Below, piece by piece: positions 1 to 7,676 of a DNA stretch of 64,000 bases (position 1 is the stretch's first letter; every line of letters starts with the position of its first letter). The notes below the pieces were generated by a model, which had not been told where the DNA came from, searched no databases, and saw only the letters and a program-made list of their open reading frames with translations. The stretch comes from Bacteroidota bacterium (lineage in GTDB: Bacteria; Bacteroidota; Bacteroidia; Bacteroidales; Lentimicrobiaceae). The DNA is taken from positions 62,001 to 126,000 of the forward strand of contig JAEZDY010000042.1 of NCBI GenBank assembly GCA_023417935.1. Reading direction: 5' to 3'. The position numbers were made by a program, and so were the translations under genes.

Positions 1-330
1 ATAGGGATCTATCTCCTGCATAGCCTGTTCAACTTCAAAGATCTGCCTGCGATGCCATGCAAAGAAGATATCGCGTTCAGGCTCATCGGGCAAGTTAAAA
101 TGGATATCAGGTTGAGTGGGATCGGGTGAATTATCAAAATTGAAGAACGCACCATGGAATACTGCCAGGTCATTTATAAGATCGGGACCAGTGCGCAACT
201 GATAGAAGGCATTTACCAGGCTATTCCTTTCCGAGAGCGTCATTTCCTGATAATTTTTCCTGATACTTTGCGAATTTGCTGTATAGGAAAATAATAATGC
301 AACTACAATGATATAGATGTTTCGTTTCAT
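1..330 (-). CDS. Tyrosinase-family copper protein, N-terminal part (runs off window)
   Basis: The reverse strand is open from an ATG at 330 to the window edge (110 codons), so only the N-terminus is present. Residues 1-20 form a signal peptide (hydrophobic run ending ..SYTANS), so the protein is exported. The rest resembles the CuA half of the tyrosinase common central domain: His59 in VFHG, His77 in DIHF, and the block FFAWHRRQIFEVE, which matches the family's F-x-x-W-H-R-x(4)-E signature with His93 as a copper ligand. Family members bind a dicopper centre and oxidise phenols; the substrate cannot be told here because the CuB half is missing. The next gene on this strand ends about 80 bp upstream. 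Family call is fairly secure; activity is unknown. Confidence 0.75.
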   Translation of the reverse strand, partial: MKRNIYIIVVALLFSYTANSQSIRKNYQEMTLSERNSLVNAFYQLRTGPDLINDLAVFHGAFFNFDNSPDPTQPDIHFNLPDEPERDIFFAWHRRQIFEVEQAMQEIDPY

Positions 331-410
331 AAGCTAGCAAGTTTAATTAAGAAGGAACAGAAGGAGTGCCTTTACTTGTATTGAAGAGTGGCTTCATTAG
401 TCGTTTCAGG

Positions 411-1907
411 TTAATCAGCCTTAACAGCTTCAGTAGTCTTCTCAGCTTCAAGCTTCTCAATCCGCTTGTTGATATCGATCATGTAAAGCGTCAATTCTTC
501 TATTTTTTGAAGTAATAGAGTATTAATTTCTGCCAGTCCTACTCCGTTCTGGCGGACATCAGCCTCTGAAGGTATATCCTTCAAGTGACCATTTTCTTTG
601 ATATACTGTTCCACTTCCCTGAGAGGTGCCAGGTAATAATCTTTTTCAAATACGAAATCTGACCATCCTGATTCAACCACAACTTCTTTTGCCCTGATGT
701 CACCATTCACTGAAAGATGGAAATTAGAATTGGGAGTTGTTCCTATTCCAACTACACCTGAAGCATAGAAGTTCTGCGACTGCCAGTTAACTGTTGGTAA
801 ATTGGCATTCAGTGTTGTATAAGGCTCACCACCACCACCTGAAGTAGTTGTAGCGTTAATGGAATTACTTTGATTTGAAGTATTGCCTGCAGCATCAAGT
901 GCAACAACATAAAAGCTGTAAGTGGTTGAAGCTGCAAGGCCCGATACTGCATAAGTAGTACTGTTATTGCCTGTTTCTCCGTGGAAAGCATTGTTTCGGA
1001 AAATCCGGTAGTTTGTAACCCCAACATTATCAGTGGAGGCCGTCCAGTTTAATGTGAGTGATGTAGATCCAATATTAGATGCGGCAAGGTTTGTAGGTGC
1101 GGTAGGTGCTTGTGTATCCCCACCACTGCCTGCCAGGGTTGTTACCTGAACGGTATTACTTGTAGGAGAAACGTTGGCAGCAGCATCAAGAGCAACAACA
1201 TTAAAATTGTATGCAGTTGAAGCTGTCAAACCTGTAGCATTGTAGGTTGTAACATTTCCAGCCACTGTTCCAACAGTAACATTATTTCGCCTTATTTGAT
1301 ATTGTGTAACCCCAACATTGTCAGTAGAAGCCGTCCAGTCGAGGGTTGTGGAAGTTGATGTTGTATTTGAAGCAGCCAGGTTAGTGGGGGCAGTGGGGGG
1401 CTGTGTATCACCGCCGCCACCCTGTGCTGTAATGGTAATGTTATCAATAAATATCTCGTTGCCCGCTGCTGCTCCAATGGGTGCCGCGTACGCTACTATT
1501 ACAGGACTTGTTGCCGTTGCAGTGACAGTAAAGTTGAATTGGGTCCAGTTTTGTGATGTAATTGTAGTTATAGCAAAACCTGAAACACCTGTCCAGTTTG
1601 CAAAGGCCGGATTGTTAAAAGTAGCACCCCGGCGTGCCCAGATAGTAATGTTATAAACTGTGCCAACGGTCGCTGCAAATGTATATCGGGCATCCCTTCC
1701 GGCACCTGTTGATACAACATTTAAAGCATAAGTGCCATTTTGGGGTGTAGTAGTGGATGAACTGATGGTTGCACCACCTGTCCAGCCTGTTGTAGAGTTT
1801 GCTTCATTTGTTGGGTGTGCCGCATTAGCTTGTGTATACAAGTTCTGGGCACTTGCAACAGAGAATGTCAACAGTATGGTTAATATTGTAAGGTAAGTTA
1901 ACTTCAT
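411..1907 (-). CDS. Secreted protein with two fibronectin type III domains and a tail-fibre-like C-terminus
   Basis: This 498-residue exported protein has a signal peptide (1-20, cleaved near SVASA-Q). Residues about 22-160 look like a carbohydrate-binding-type beta-sandwich module (NEANSTTGW start, FIDNITIT end). Two fibronectin type III domains follow (about 168-258 and 266-355), each starting DTQ(P/A)PTAPTNLAAS. The C-terminal 125 residues contain GIGTTPNSNFHLSVNGDIRAK, then GWSDFVFEKDY, then a terminal coiled coil (LLLQKIEELTLYMIDINKRIEKLEAE). In Bacteroidota this tail is typical of proteins resembling tail-fibre/S74 chaperone ends and probably trimerises. No T9SS sorting domain is seen. 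It is a paralogue of the downstream-coordinate gene at 2100-3845 and may serve in surface adhesion or polysaccharide binding (inference). No enzymatic motif is visible. Confidence 0.8.
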   Translation of the reverse strand: MKLTYLTILTILLTFSVASAQNLYTQANAAHPTNEANSTTGWTGGATISSSTTTPQNGTYALNVVSTGAGRDARYTFAATVGTVYNITIWARRGATFNNPAFANWTGVSGFAITTITSQNWTQFNFTVTATATSPVIVAYAAPIGAAAGNEIFIDNITITAQGGGGDTQPPTAPTNLAASNTTSTSTTLDWTASTDNVGVTQYQIRRNNVTVGTVAGNVTTYNATGLTASTAYNFNVVALDAAANVSPTSNTVQVTTLAGSGGDTQAPTAPTNLAASNIGSTSLTLNWTASTDNVGVTNYRIFRNNAFHGETGNNSTTYAVSGLAASTTYSFYVVALDAAGNTSNQSNSINATTTSGGGGEPYTTLNANLPTVNWQSQNFYASGVVGIGTTPNSNFHLSVNGDIRAKEVVVESGWSDFVFEKDYYLAPLREVEQYIKENGHLKDIPSEADVRQNGVGLAEINTLLLQKIEELTLYMIDINKRIEKLEAEKTTEAVKAD

Positions 1908-2099
1908 AGTCGTAATAGTTTCTGGGGTTTGACCAACTTTATAAATTGTATCGTAATTTATATTAATTACACTACATGGCTAATATACTAACAGAGAGGC
2001 TGATGGAAAGTTCAAGATAACCAATTGATAATCAAATACTAAGAATTAACATAGAATATATAACTACTTCTATGGAGTAGAATATTGAACTGTTCCTGA

Positions 2100-3845
2100 C
2101 TATCGTTCAGACTCTAGAATTTCAAGTCTCTTTTGAGCTTCAATAAGGTACAAGGTGAGTTCTTCGATCTTCTGCAGCAAACGCATGTTGATTTCGGCTA
2201 AGCCAATCCCGTTTTCCTGAACCTGAGCAGCAGATGGTATATCTTTCAAATGCCCTTTTTCAATGATATGCTGCTCAGTTTCCCTTAATGTTGGTAACAG
2301 GTAATCAGGTTTAAACACGAAATCTGACCATCCTGATTGCACATACAGATTGTGGGTACGGATAATGCCGTTAACTGACAGTCGGAAGTTACTATTTACA
2401 GTTGTTCCGATTCCCATTGAACCTGACACATAAAGATTTTGTGCCTGCCAGTTAACGTTGGGAAGGTTTGCATTTAAAGTTGTATACGGTGTTCCTCCAC
2501 CTGTTCCTGATGAAGTAGTAACCTGCACAGTATTACTGGGCGGGGAAATATTACCTGCCGCATCAAGTGCAAATACATTAAAGCTATAAGTAGTTGAAGC
2601 TGTGAGTCCTGCAGCATTATATGTGGTAATGTTACCGGCCACTGTTCCGATTGCCACATTATTGCGCCGTATCTGGTATTGAGTAACGCCCACATTATCA
2701 GTTGAGGCACTCCAGTTTAGTGTAGTTGATGTAGTTGTAGTGTTTGAAGCAGCCAGGTTAGTGGGTGCTGTAGGAGCCTGGGTATCAGTAGCTGTGCCTG
2801 TAGTAACCTGCACAGTGTTGCTTGGCGGGGAAATATTACCTGCCGCATCAAGTGCAAATACATTAAAGCTATATGTAGTTGCAGCTGTGAGGCCTGTAGC
2901 ATTATATGTAGTAATGTTACCGGCCACTGTTCCGATTGCAACATTGTTCCGCTGTATCTGGTATTGGGTAACGCCAACATTATCAGTTGAAGCGCTCCAG
3001 TTTAGCGTAGTTGCTGTAGTTGTGGTGTTTGAAGCAGCCAGGTTAGTAGGTGCTGTAGGAGCCTGGGTATCAGTAGCTGTGCCTGTAGTAACCTGCACAG
3101 TGTTGCTTGGCGGTGAAATATTACCTGCCGCATCAAGTGCAAATACATTAAAGTTATAAGTAGTTGAAGCTGTGAGTCCTGTAGCATTATATGTGGTAAT
3201 GTTACCGGCCACTGTTCCGATTGCAACATTATTGCGCCGTATCTGGTATTGAGTAACGCCAACATTATCAGTTGAGGCACTCCAGTTTAGTGTAGTTGAT
3301 GTAGTTGTTGTGTTTGAAGCAGCCAGGTTAGTGGGTGCTGTAGGAGCCTGGGTATCACCGGCAACAGCAGTAATGGTAATAGCATCAATATATCCCTGAC
3401 GACCCGGAGGGCCATTTTGGGATGCTGTAACCCTGATTTGGGGACTTGTTGAAGTAGCAGTTAATGTAAAAGTATACTCAAGCCACGAAGTACTTGTAAC
3501 CTGAGTTGTTGTGAAGTTCTGGAAGCCAACCCAATTTTCAAAAGCGGTGTTGGCATTATTTGCACCTTTCCTTGCCCATATACTGATATTGTAGACAGTA
3601 CCAACAACGGCATTAAAAGTAAAACCGGCGTCTCTTCCCGAATTTGTTGTTGTTAATTGCAAGGAATATGTTCCGTTCTGGGGATTGCCGGTTACAGATG
3701 CGATATTTGCCGGGCCACTCCAGCCTGTAGTTGAATTTGCCTCATTATCGATGTTAGCAGCATTTTGCAGAGTGTAAAGATTTTGTGCTCTACCAGTAAA
3801 AGCTAATGCTACTAATAGCAGTAGTAAAAAAGTAGTGATCTTCAT
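2100..3845 (-). CDS. Secreted protein with three nearly identical fibronectin type III domains, paralogue of 411-1907
   Basis: The 581-residue protein has the same plan as its neighbour: signal peptide (1-20, ..FTGRA-Q), an N-terminal beta-sandwich module (about 22-160), fibronectin type III domains at about 164-258, 259-353 and 354-446, and the GIGTTVNSNFRLSVNG...GWSDFVFKPDY...LLQKIEELTLYLIEAQKRLEILE tail ending in a coiled coil. The three domains differ at only a few residues and are encoded by 285-bp DNA units in perfect register, which points to recent amplification or gene conversion; the two domains of the neighbour are more divergent. The gap between the two genes is 192 bp, so they may be transcribed separately. 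The role is probably extracellular binding; the ligand is unknown. Confidence 0.8.
   Translation of the reverse strand: MKITTFLLLLLVALAFTGRAQNLYTLQNAANIDNEANSTTGWSGPANIASVTGNPQNGTYSLQLTTTNSGRDAGFTFNAVVGTVYNISIWARKGANNANTAFENWVGFQNFTTTQVTSTSWLEYTFTLTATSTSPQIRVTASQNGPPGRQGYIDAITITAVAGDTQAPTAPTNLAASNTTTTSTTLNWSASTDNVGVTQYQIRRNNVAIGTVAGNITTYNATGLTASTTYNFNVFALDAAGNISPPSNTVQVTTGTATDTQAPTAPTNLAASNTTTTATTLNWSASTDNVGVTQYQIQRNNVAIGTVAGNITTYNATGLTAATTYSFNVFALDAAGNISPPSNTVQVTTGTATDTQAPTAPTNLAASNTTTTSTTLNWSASTDNVGVTQYQIRRNNVAIGTVAGNITTYNAAGLTASTTYSFNVFALDAAGNISPPSNTVQVTTSSGTGGGTPYTTLNANLPNVNWQAQNLYVSGSMGIGTTVNSNFRLSVNGIIRTHNLYVQSGWSDFVFKPDYLLPTLRETEQHIIEKGHLKDIPSAAQVQENGIGLAEINMRLLQKIEELTLYLIEAQKRLEILESER
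2508..3356 (-). repeat. Three tandem 285-bp units encoding FnIII domains
   Basis: The same string GGTATCAGTAGCTG recurs at 2781 and 3066, exactly 285 bp (95 codons) apart, and the flanking sequence stays almost identical through each unit. Units cover about 3072-3356, 2787-3071 and 2508-2786 (the last is shorter at its linker). High nucleotide identity, including synonymous sites, indicates recent tandem duplication within the gene at 2100-3845. Confidence 0.85.
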
Positions 3846-3983
3846 AGTGCAGTTTTTAGAAAAAACTCGGGCAGCAATATTTACACTCTTCCCTAAGAGA
3901 TATGTAACGTACAGAAAATGAGAATGTTCAGATGGTTTAAAATCAATTCTGTTCTATACAATTCACTTTACAGGAGGCCTGCT

Positions 3984-4949
3984 TTATGACTCTTTTGATT
4001 CGCGGGCTCCGCGCAATTTTTTATAGACACTGAAAGCCTGTTTAACAGGAAATGGAAGGTTATTAATCCCGATAGAGGGATATTCAATTTTCTGTGCACC
4101 AAAACTCTTATAGAAACGGGCCAATTGTGAGTTATTTGAACCTTCAAAGTCAAGTGTAAGATGATTTCCTGCGGCAGAATATATAAACTGGCTTATAAGC
4201 ATTGACATGGCGCCACTATCGCGCGCTTCATTATTTGTGGCTGAGAAAAGAAAAGTTGCTTTATAATGGCTTATAAAGATGATCATGCCTGCACATAGTG
4301 AGTTTGTTTTTGTATAGGCGCCATAGCTAAAGGCAATCTGTTTATGAATTCCATGATAAACCAGCTGCAGTAGCCGGCGGTAATCGTGGTCTTTTAGCTT
4401 TTGTAAGGACGCACCCCTGTTTTCACGGAAGAGCTTTACAATGTCTTCCGGGTTCACATTGTCAGAAACCCTTATCTCCTTTTGTTCCGCTTTAGTAACA
4501 TTACGCCTGATGTTACTGGAAAACCTCTTGTAAATTGGCTCAAAGGTTTCTATCAGGTCGAGTTCGTAATTAGTGTTGTTTATTACACGCCATTTGCGGG
4601 GATCTGGCTTATTGAGTGAATTAAGGTTTATCTCCGCAAACAGGAATTTACGTGGTATAGCCTCCAGGAACTGATTGATTAATTCAGGTGTTATTTTTTT
4701 TGTTGAGAATATACCAAGCTGTTGTGTAAAAAATGGCTGATAAAGATATGAGATACCAAACTTGGTTCTGAAAGTAAGGGGAAATACGATCTCGTAACTG
4801 CCTTCACCCGCAACCAGGGCATCCCAATTATCGGCCATAATGTCTAGATACCATGAAAAAGCATATACCCTTCCGTTAACGGATTGTTTGATGCACTGAT
4901 CCCAAAGGGTTTTATTAATGAACTCATGTGTTACGTATCTAATCTTCAT
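3984..4949 (-). CDS. FemAB/GNAT-like acyltransferase domain protein
   Basis: This 321-residue cytoplasmic protein has the layout of the FemAB/Acetyltransf_6 branch of the GNAT superfamily: an N-terminal half with YAFSWYLDIMADNWDAL and a 'SYLYQPFFTQQLGIFS' stretch, and a C-terminal GNAT core with AFSYGAYTKTNSLCAGMIIF, a helix around ARDSGAMSMLISQFIYSA and the characteristic end DFEGSNNSQLARFYKSFGAQ. Bacteroidota commonly carry such genes next to ispF. The substrate cannot be deduced; peptidoglycan or lipid amino-acyl transfer is possible for this branch. Its ATG overlaps the end of ispF by 4 bp (ATGA type), which suggests translational coupling. No signal peptide or membrane segment is seen. 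Confidence 0.7.
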   Translation of the reverse strand: MKIRYVTHEFINKTLWDQCIKQSVNGRVYAFSWYLDIMADNWDALVAGEGSYEIVFPLTFRTKFGISYLYQPFFTQQLGIFSTKKITPELINQFLEAIPRKFLFAEINLNSLNKPDPRKWRVINNTNYELDLIETFEPIYKRFSSNIRRNVTKAEQKEIRVSDNVNPEDIVKLFRENRGASLQKLKDHDYRRLLQLVYHGIHKQIAFSYGAYTKTNSLCAGMIIFISHYKATFLFSATNNEARDSGAMSMLISQFIYSAAGNHLTLDFEGSNNSQLARFYKSFGAQKIEYPSIGINNLPFPVKQAFSVYKKLRGARESKES

Positions 4950-5470
4950 TTGGTAATATCTGTTTCATGGGTATTAAGGATGCTACTATATAACAAAGCA
5001 ACTGCCCAAACGGCAATTCCCTCTCCACGGCCAGTAAAACCAAGGTGTTCGGTGGTTGTTGCCTTTATACTCACTGCTGTAACTGGCACTCCCATTAGCT
5101 GTGCAATGTTCTGCTGCATCTGGGGAATATGCTGTGATATTTTAGGTGATTGAAGAGCAATGGTACAATCAATATTCCCAACCGCATAATGATGCGATTT
5201 CATTAATTCAATCACACTTTGCAGTAATATTCCACTATTGATGTTCTTATACTGGTCATCGGTGTCAGGAAAATGATATCCAATGTCGCGCAGGGCAGCA
5301 GCGCCAAGTAAGGCATCGCATATAGCATGAATCAGCACATCGGCATCAGAGTGACCAACAATTCCTTTTTCCCACGGAATCATTACTCCACCCAGGATAA
5401 AAGGCCTGCCGGTTGCTAGTTGGTGAACATCAAAACCATGGCCAATTCTGAATGATTGATTGTGAAGCAT
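4946..5470 (-). CDS. ispF: 2-C-methyl-D-erythritol 2,4-cyclodiphosphate synthase
   Basis: IspF converts CDP-methylerythritol 2-phosphate to the cyclodiphosphate in the non-mevalonate isoprenoid pathway. The 174-residue length is close to the family norm of about 160. Metal-binding Asp14 and His16 sit in GHGFDVHQL, HSDADVLIHAICDALLGA is the signature helix, DIGYHFPDTD follows, and the C-terminal KATTTEHLGFTGRGEGIA closes the active site. The protein is cytoplasmic and normally a homotrimer with zinc and a divalent cation. It is the first gene of a two-gene unit with the acyltransferase downstream (4-bp overlap). A TATCTTTG -7 element lies about 120 bp upstream of the start. All key residues are present. 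Confidence 0.96.
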   Translation of the reverse strand: MLHNQSFRIGHGFDVHQLATGRPFILGGVMIPWEKGIVGHSDADVLIHAICDALLGAAALRDIGYHFPDTDDQYKNINSGILLQSVIELMKSHHYAVGNIDCTIALQSPKISQHIPQMQQNIAQLMGVPVTAVSIKATTTEHLGFTGRGEGIAVWAVALLYSSILNTHETDITK

Positions 5471-5589
5471 TTTGTATTTTTAATTGTCAATTGCCAAAAA
5501 CTGCAATCAAATGACCCTGACACCAGGATATAAGCCTTGTTCTGCTGATCAGGTGAGTTTCTGCTAATTCTTTCTTAAAGCCCTAAAAG

Positions 5590-5597
5590 CAAAGATA
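5590..5597 (-). promoter_or_regulatory. Bacteroidota -7 promoter element for ispF
   Basis: The reverse strand reads TATCTTTG, a perfect match to the Bacteroidota -7 consensus TAnnTTTG. It lies between the end of lplA (5604) and ispF and would give a leader of about 110 nt before the ispF ATG at 5470. Confidence 0.6.
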
Positions 5598-5603
5598 CAG
5601 ATA

Positions 5604-6587
5604 TTACAGTAATGTCGATAACAACTCTTCTTCTGTAATGTTCAGGAAGTATTCTCTCAGTGGGAATTTAGCAAACCGTTCACGCATTTCCTGTTCTGTA
5701 TGCCTTGCTCCAACAAGAGCCGACTCAATTTCAGCAGGGTCGTGTATATGGAAGTAATCACCATAGAACTTTGCATGCCTGATGACGCCATTTTCAACAA
5801 CCAATGCCACCTCAATATGGCCGCCTGCGGTTTTAAGCTTTCTTGTATATGTATATGCCGGTGAAATGCCATAATTCCAGTCGTGTGTGGCATACCTTTC
5901 ATCCCTGAGCTTAGCAATGGCCTCTATATCTATCTGTGAAAAAGTATATACTTCAGCATCCGGCGTAGATTCAATAATGTGTTGCATTATCAGATCGCGG
6001 AATTCCAGAACTGTGATGGGATGATGAAGATGTTCGCTGATGTTGGTAACCCGGCTTCTAACTGATTTAACGGCTTTATCAGTAAACTTTGAAGGATCAA
6101 CATTCAATGCACTGCTCAGATCAGACATCACCGAAGAAAAAAGTAATGTGCCGTGATGCAGCACCCTGTGCCCAAAAACATGCTCAGCATTGCCTGAGAA
6201 CTTCCTGCCATCAATAACAAGGTCATTGCGCCCGGCAAATTCTGCATTAATACCTAACTTCTTAAGAACCTCCAGAATTGGCTTCGTGAATTTGTGGAAG
6301 TCAACCAGGTCGTTACCCGGCTCAACATTTGCAACAAAAGTAAAATTCAGATTTCCCAGATCATGAAACACTGCGCCCCCGCCTGATAAACGCCTTACGA
6401 CCTTTATATTTTTCTCCTTTACATACTCAGCATTGATCTCAGCCAGTGTGTTTTGGTGTTTACCCACAATAATGCACGGCTCATTCCGCCATAGCATAAA
6501 ACAATCTTTACGAAAATGTTTCAGCACATACTCTTCAGCAGCTATATTAAAATATGGGTCAGTTTCCTGGCGAGTGATACAAAGCAT
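5604..6587 (-). CDS. lplA: Lipoate-protein ligase A
   Basis: LplA adenylates lipoate and transfers it to lysines of 2-oxoacid dehydrogenase E2 subunits and GcvH. The protein (327 residues from this start) shows the biotin/lipoate ligase fold motifs: RRLSGGGAVFHDLGNLNFTF, the catalytic-lysine block RNDLVIDGRKFSGNA, HHGTLLF, and the C-terminal accessory domain (TRKLKTAGGHIEVAL...). A longer frame upstream to 6704 exists, but its extra N-terminus is a low-complexity Cys/Pro/Thr repeat made by a 9-bp tandem repeat and lies upstream of a TATTTTTG promoter element, so the ATG at 6587 (MLCITRQETDP) is the better start. It is likely monocistronic. Confidence 0.93.
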   Translation of the reverse strand: MLCITRQETDPYFNIAAEEYVLKHFRKDCFMLWRNEPCIIVGKHQNTLAEINAEYVKEKNIKVVRRLSGGGAVFHDLGNLNFTFVANVEPGNDLVDFHKFTKPILEVLKKLGINAEFAGRNDLVIDGRKFSGNAEHVFGHRVLHHGTLLFSSVMSDLSSALNVDPSKFTDKAVKSVRSRVTNISEHLHHPITVLEFRDLIMQHIIESTPDAEVYTFSQIDIEAIAKLRDERYATHDWNYGISPAYTYTRKLKTAGGHIEVALVVENGVIRHAKFYGDYFHIHDPAEIESALVGARHTEQEMRERFAKFPLREYFLNITEEELLSTLL

Positions 6588-6603
6588 AATGTTTGATTTG
6601 CTG

Positions 6604-6611
6604 CAAAAATA
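6604..6611 (-). promoter_or_regulatory. Bacteroidota -7 promoter element for lplA
   Basis: The reverse strand reads TATTTTTG (TAnnTTTG consensus) 17 bp upstream of the lplA ATG at 6587. This short leader supports the downstream start of lplA. Confidence 0.6.
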
Positions 6612-6637
6612 AGAATTATTTGGGATAGATGGATTGG

Positions 6638-6704
6638 TGGGACTAGTTGAACAATTGGGACAGGTAGGACAGGTGGGAATGGTGAGACAGATGGGGCCAA
6701 CCAC
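6638..6704 (-). repeat. 9-bp tandem repeat (nnGTCCCAC) upstream of lplA
   Basis: On the reverse strand seven 9-bp units of the form nnGTCCCAC can be read with drift (for example TAGTCCCAC, CTGTCCTAC, CATTCCCAC). A second array of the same unit lies at 20642-20686. In both places the GTCCCAC strand is the sense strand of the next downstream gene. The array makes a spurious open frame with Thr-Cys-Pro repeats. Confidence 0.75.
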
Positions 6705-6766
6705 ACACTATTTAATACTTATCGGTTCTGAGTTCTGGGTTCTGGGTCAGGCTAGGTATAAGAAAT

Positions 6767-6796
6767 AGAAAAGCCGCATAAAGCGGCTTTTTTATT
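6767..6796 (-). terminator. Intrinsic terminator after tRNA-Val
   Basis: A perfect 7-bp stem AAGCCGC/GCGGCTT with a 5-nt loop is flanked by A-tracts and T-tracts on both sides, just downstream of the tRNA on the reverse strand. It could also work for convergent transcription. Confidence 0.75.
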
Positions 6797-6800
6797 TCTG

Positions 6801-6875
6801 TGGGAGCAACAGGGTTCGAACCTGTGACCCCCTGCTTGTAAGGCAGGTGCTCTGAACCAGCTGAGCTATGCTCCC
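6801..6875 (-). tRNA. tRNA-Val (anticodon TAC)
   Basis: The reverse strand folds as a complete cloverleaf: acceptor GGGAGCA/TGCTCCC, D-arm GCTC..GAGC, anticodon stem CCTGC/GCAGG with loop CTTACAA (anticodon TAC, valine), T-arm ACAGG-TTCGAAC-CCTGT, and discriminator A. CCA is not encoded. It has its own near-ideal promoter upstream and a terminator downstream. Confidence 0.97.
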
Positions 6876-6888
6876 GTTAATGAGGCTG

Positions 6889-6919
6889 CAAATTTACAAC
6901 CTTATTTTAGATGTGCAAA
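6889..6919 (-). promoter_or_regulatory. Promoter of tRNA-Val (TTTG-N19-TAAATTTG)
   Basis: On the reverse strand a TTTG -33 element (6916-6919) is followed after exactly 19 bp by TAAATTTG (6889-6896). Both elements and the spacing match the Bacteroidota housekeeping promoter, making this the clearest promoter in the window. Confidence 0.85.
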
Positions 6920-7001
6920 CGTTTTAAGAAAAAAAATAAAAATTTTTTCCCGGAATCTTCAACCTGCACTCTTTATTCTAACCTACACTTCTAAGGATGA
7001 C

Positions 7002-7009
7002 TATCTTTG
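7002..7009 (+). promoter_or_regulatory. Bacteroidota -7 element for ogt
   Basis: TATCTTTG matches the TAnnTTTG consensus 19 bp before the ATG at 7028. The TTG that opens the longer frame at 7007 is part of this promoter element and so is not a plausible start. Confidence 0.65.
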
Positions 7010-7027
7010 CTGCAAACAGAATATCCC

Positions 7028-7621
7028 ATGAAGCATAGCCACGTTGAAATGGTGGAAAACGATCAGATAAAATTAATGATTGCTCCAATTAATACACCTC
7101 TTGGCGTAATGATTGCGGGAGCTACCGCTGAGGGGCTTTGTTTGCTGGAGTTTGAAGATCAACCGGGATTGCAGGCGAAAATTAATGATTTAAAGCGGTT
7201 ACTAAATGTCCGGTTCCTTGAAGGGAAGAACCCTCACATTATTCAGGCGGAAGAAGAACTTAAAGAGTATTTTGAAGGAATTAGACAACAATTTCATGTT
7301 TCCCTTATAAGTCCCGGTACTGATTTTCAGATGAAAGTTTGGGATAATCTGAAGGGTATTCCATATGGTGTTACTATTTCCTATGAGCAACAATCTGAGA
7401 ATATAGGAAATCCTGCAGCAATCAGGGCTATTGCACATGCTAACGGATGTAACCGGATCTCAATTATAATTCCCTGCCATCGTGTCATCGGCAAAAACAA
7501 GAAACTTACCGGATATAGCGGTGGCATTGAACGAAAACGCTGGCTGCTTTTGCATGAAAATAAATATTCTACCGTTCTACCCTTTCCCACTCATAACCAA
7601 CTTACAATATCCAGATGGTAA
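7028..7621 (+). CDS. ogt: Methylated-DNA--protein-cysteine methyltransferase
   Basis: Ogt/AGT removes alkyl groups from O6-alkylguanine by suicidal transfer to an active-site cysteine. The 197-residue protein has the family's order: a variable N-terminal ribonuclease-H-like half, then the C-terminal domain with GTDFQMKVWDNLKGIPYGVTISY, the recognition-helix region AAIRAIAHANGCNRISI, the active site IIPCHRVIG with Cys150, and GYSGGIERKRWLLLHE. In-frame coding continues upstream to a TTG at 7007, but that lies inside a TATCTTTG promoter, so the ATG at 7028 is used. A short divergent tail after ..LLLHE ends the protein. It is likely monocistronic. Confidence 0.93.
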   Translation: MKHSHVEMVENDQIKLMIAPINTPLGVMIAGATAEGLCLLEFEDQPGLQAKINDLKRLLNVRFLEGKNPHIIQAEEELKEYFEGIRQQFHVSLISPGTDFQMKVWDNLKGIPYGVTISYEQQSENIGNPAAIRAIAHANGCNRISIIIPCHRVIGKNKKLTGYSGGIERKRWLLLHENKYSTVLPFPTHNQLTISRW

Positions 7622-7640
7622 CCTCACCACATTGAAAGCT

Positions 7641-7657
7641 TATTTTTGCTAAATTTG
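7641..7657 (+). promoter_or_regulatory. Two overlapping candidate -7 elements for tamL
   Basis: TATTTTTG (7641-7648) and TAAATTTG (7650-7657) both fit TAnnTTTG, 20-30 bp upstream of the TTG start of the Omp85 gene. Which one is used cannot be decided from sequence. Confidence 0.5.
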
Positions 7658-7676
7658 CACCATATCCCTTTGAAAG

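Noticed and set aside
809..1656. Open frames antisense or out of frame within the FnIII genes (for example 1318-1656 plus, 809-1027 minus)
   Set aside because: They are produced by the biased Thr/Ala/Asn codons of the fibronectin domains and have no start signals or recognisable domains.
2740..3159. 139-codon plus-strand frame opposite the 285-bp repeats
   Set aside because: It repeats with the same 285-bp period as the real gene on the other strand and has repetitive, non-protein-like composition.
6588..6704. N-terminal extension of lplA with Cys/Pro/Thr repeats
   Set aside because: The extension is translated 9-bp tandem repeat and lies upstream of a good -7 promoter element.
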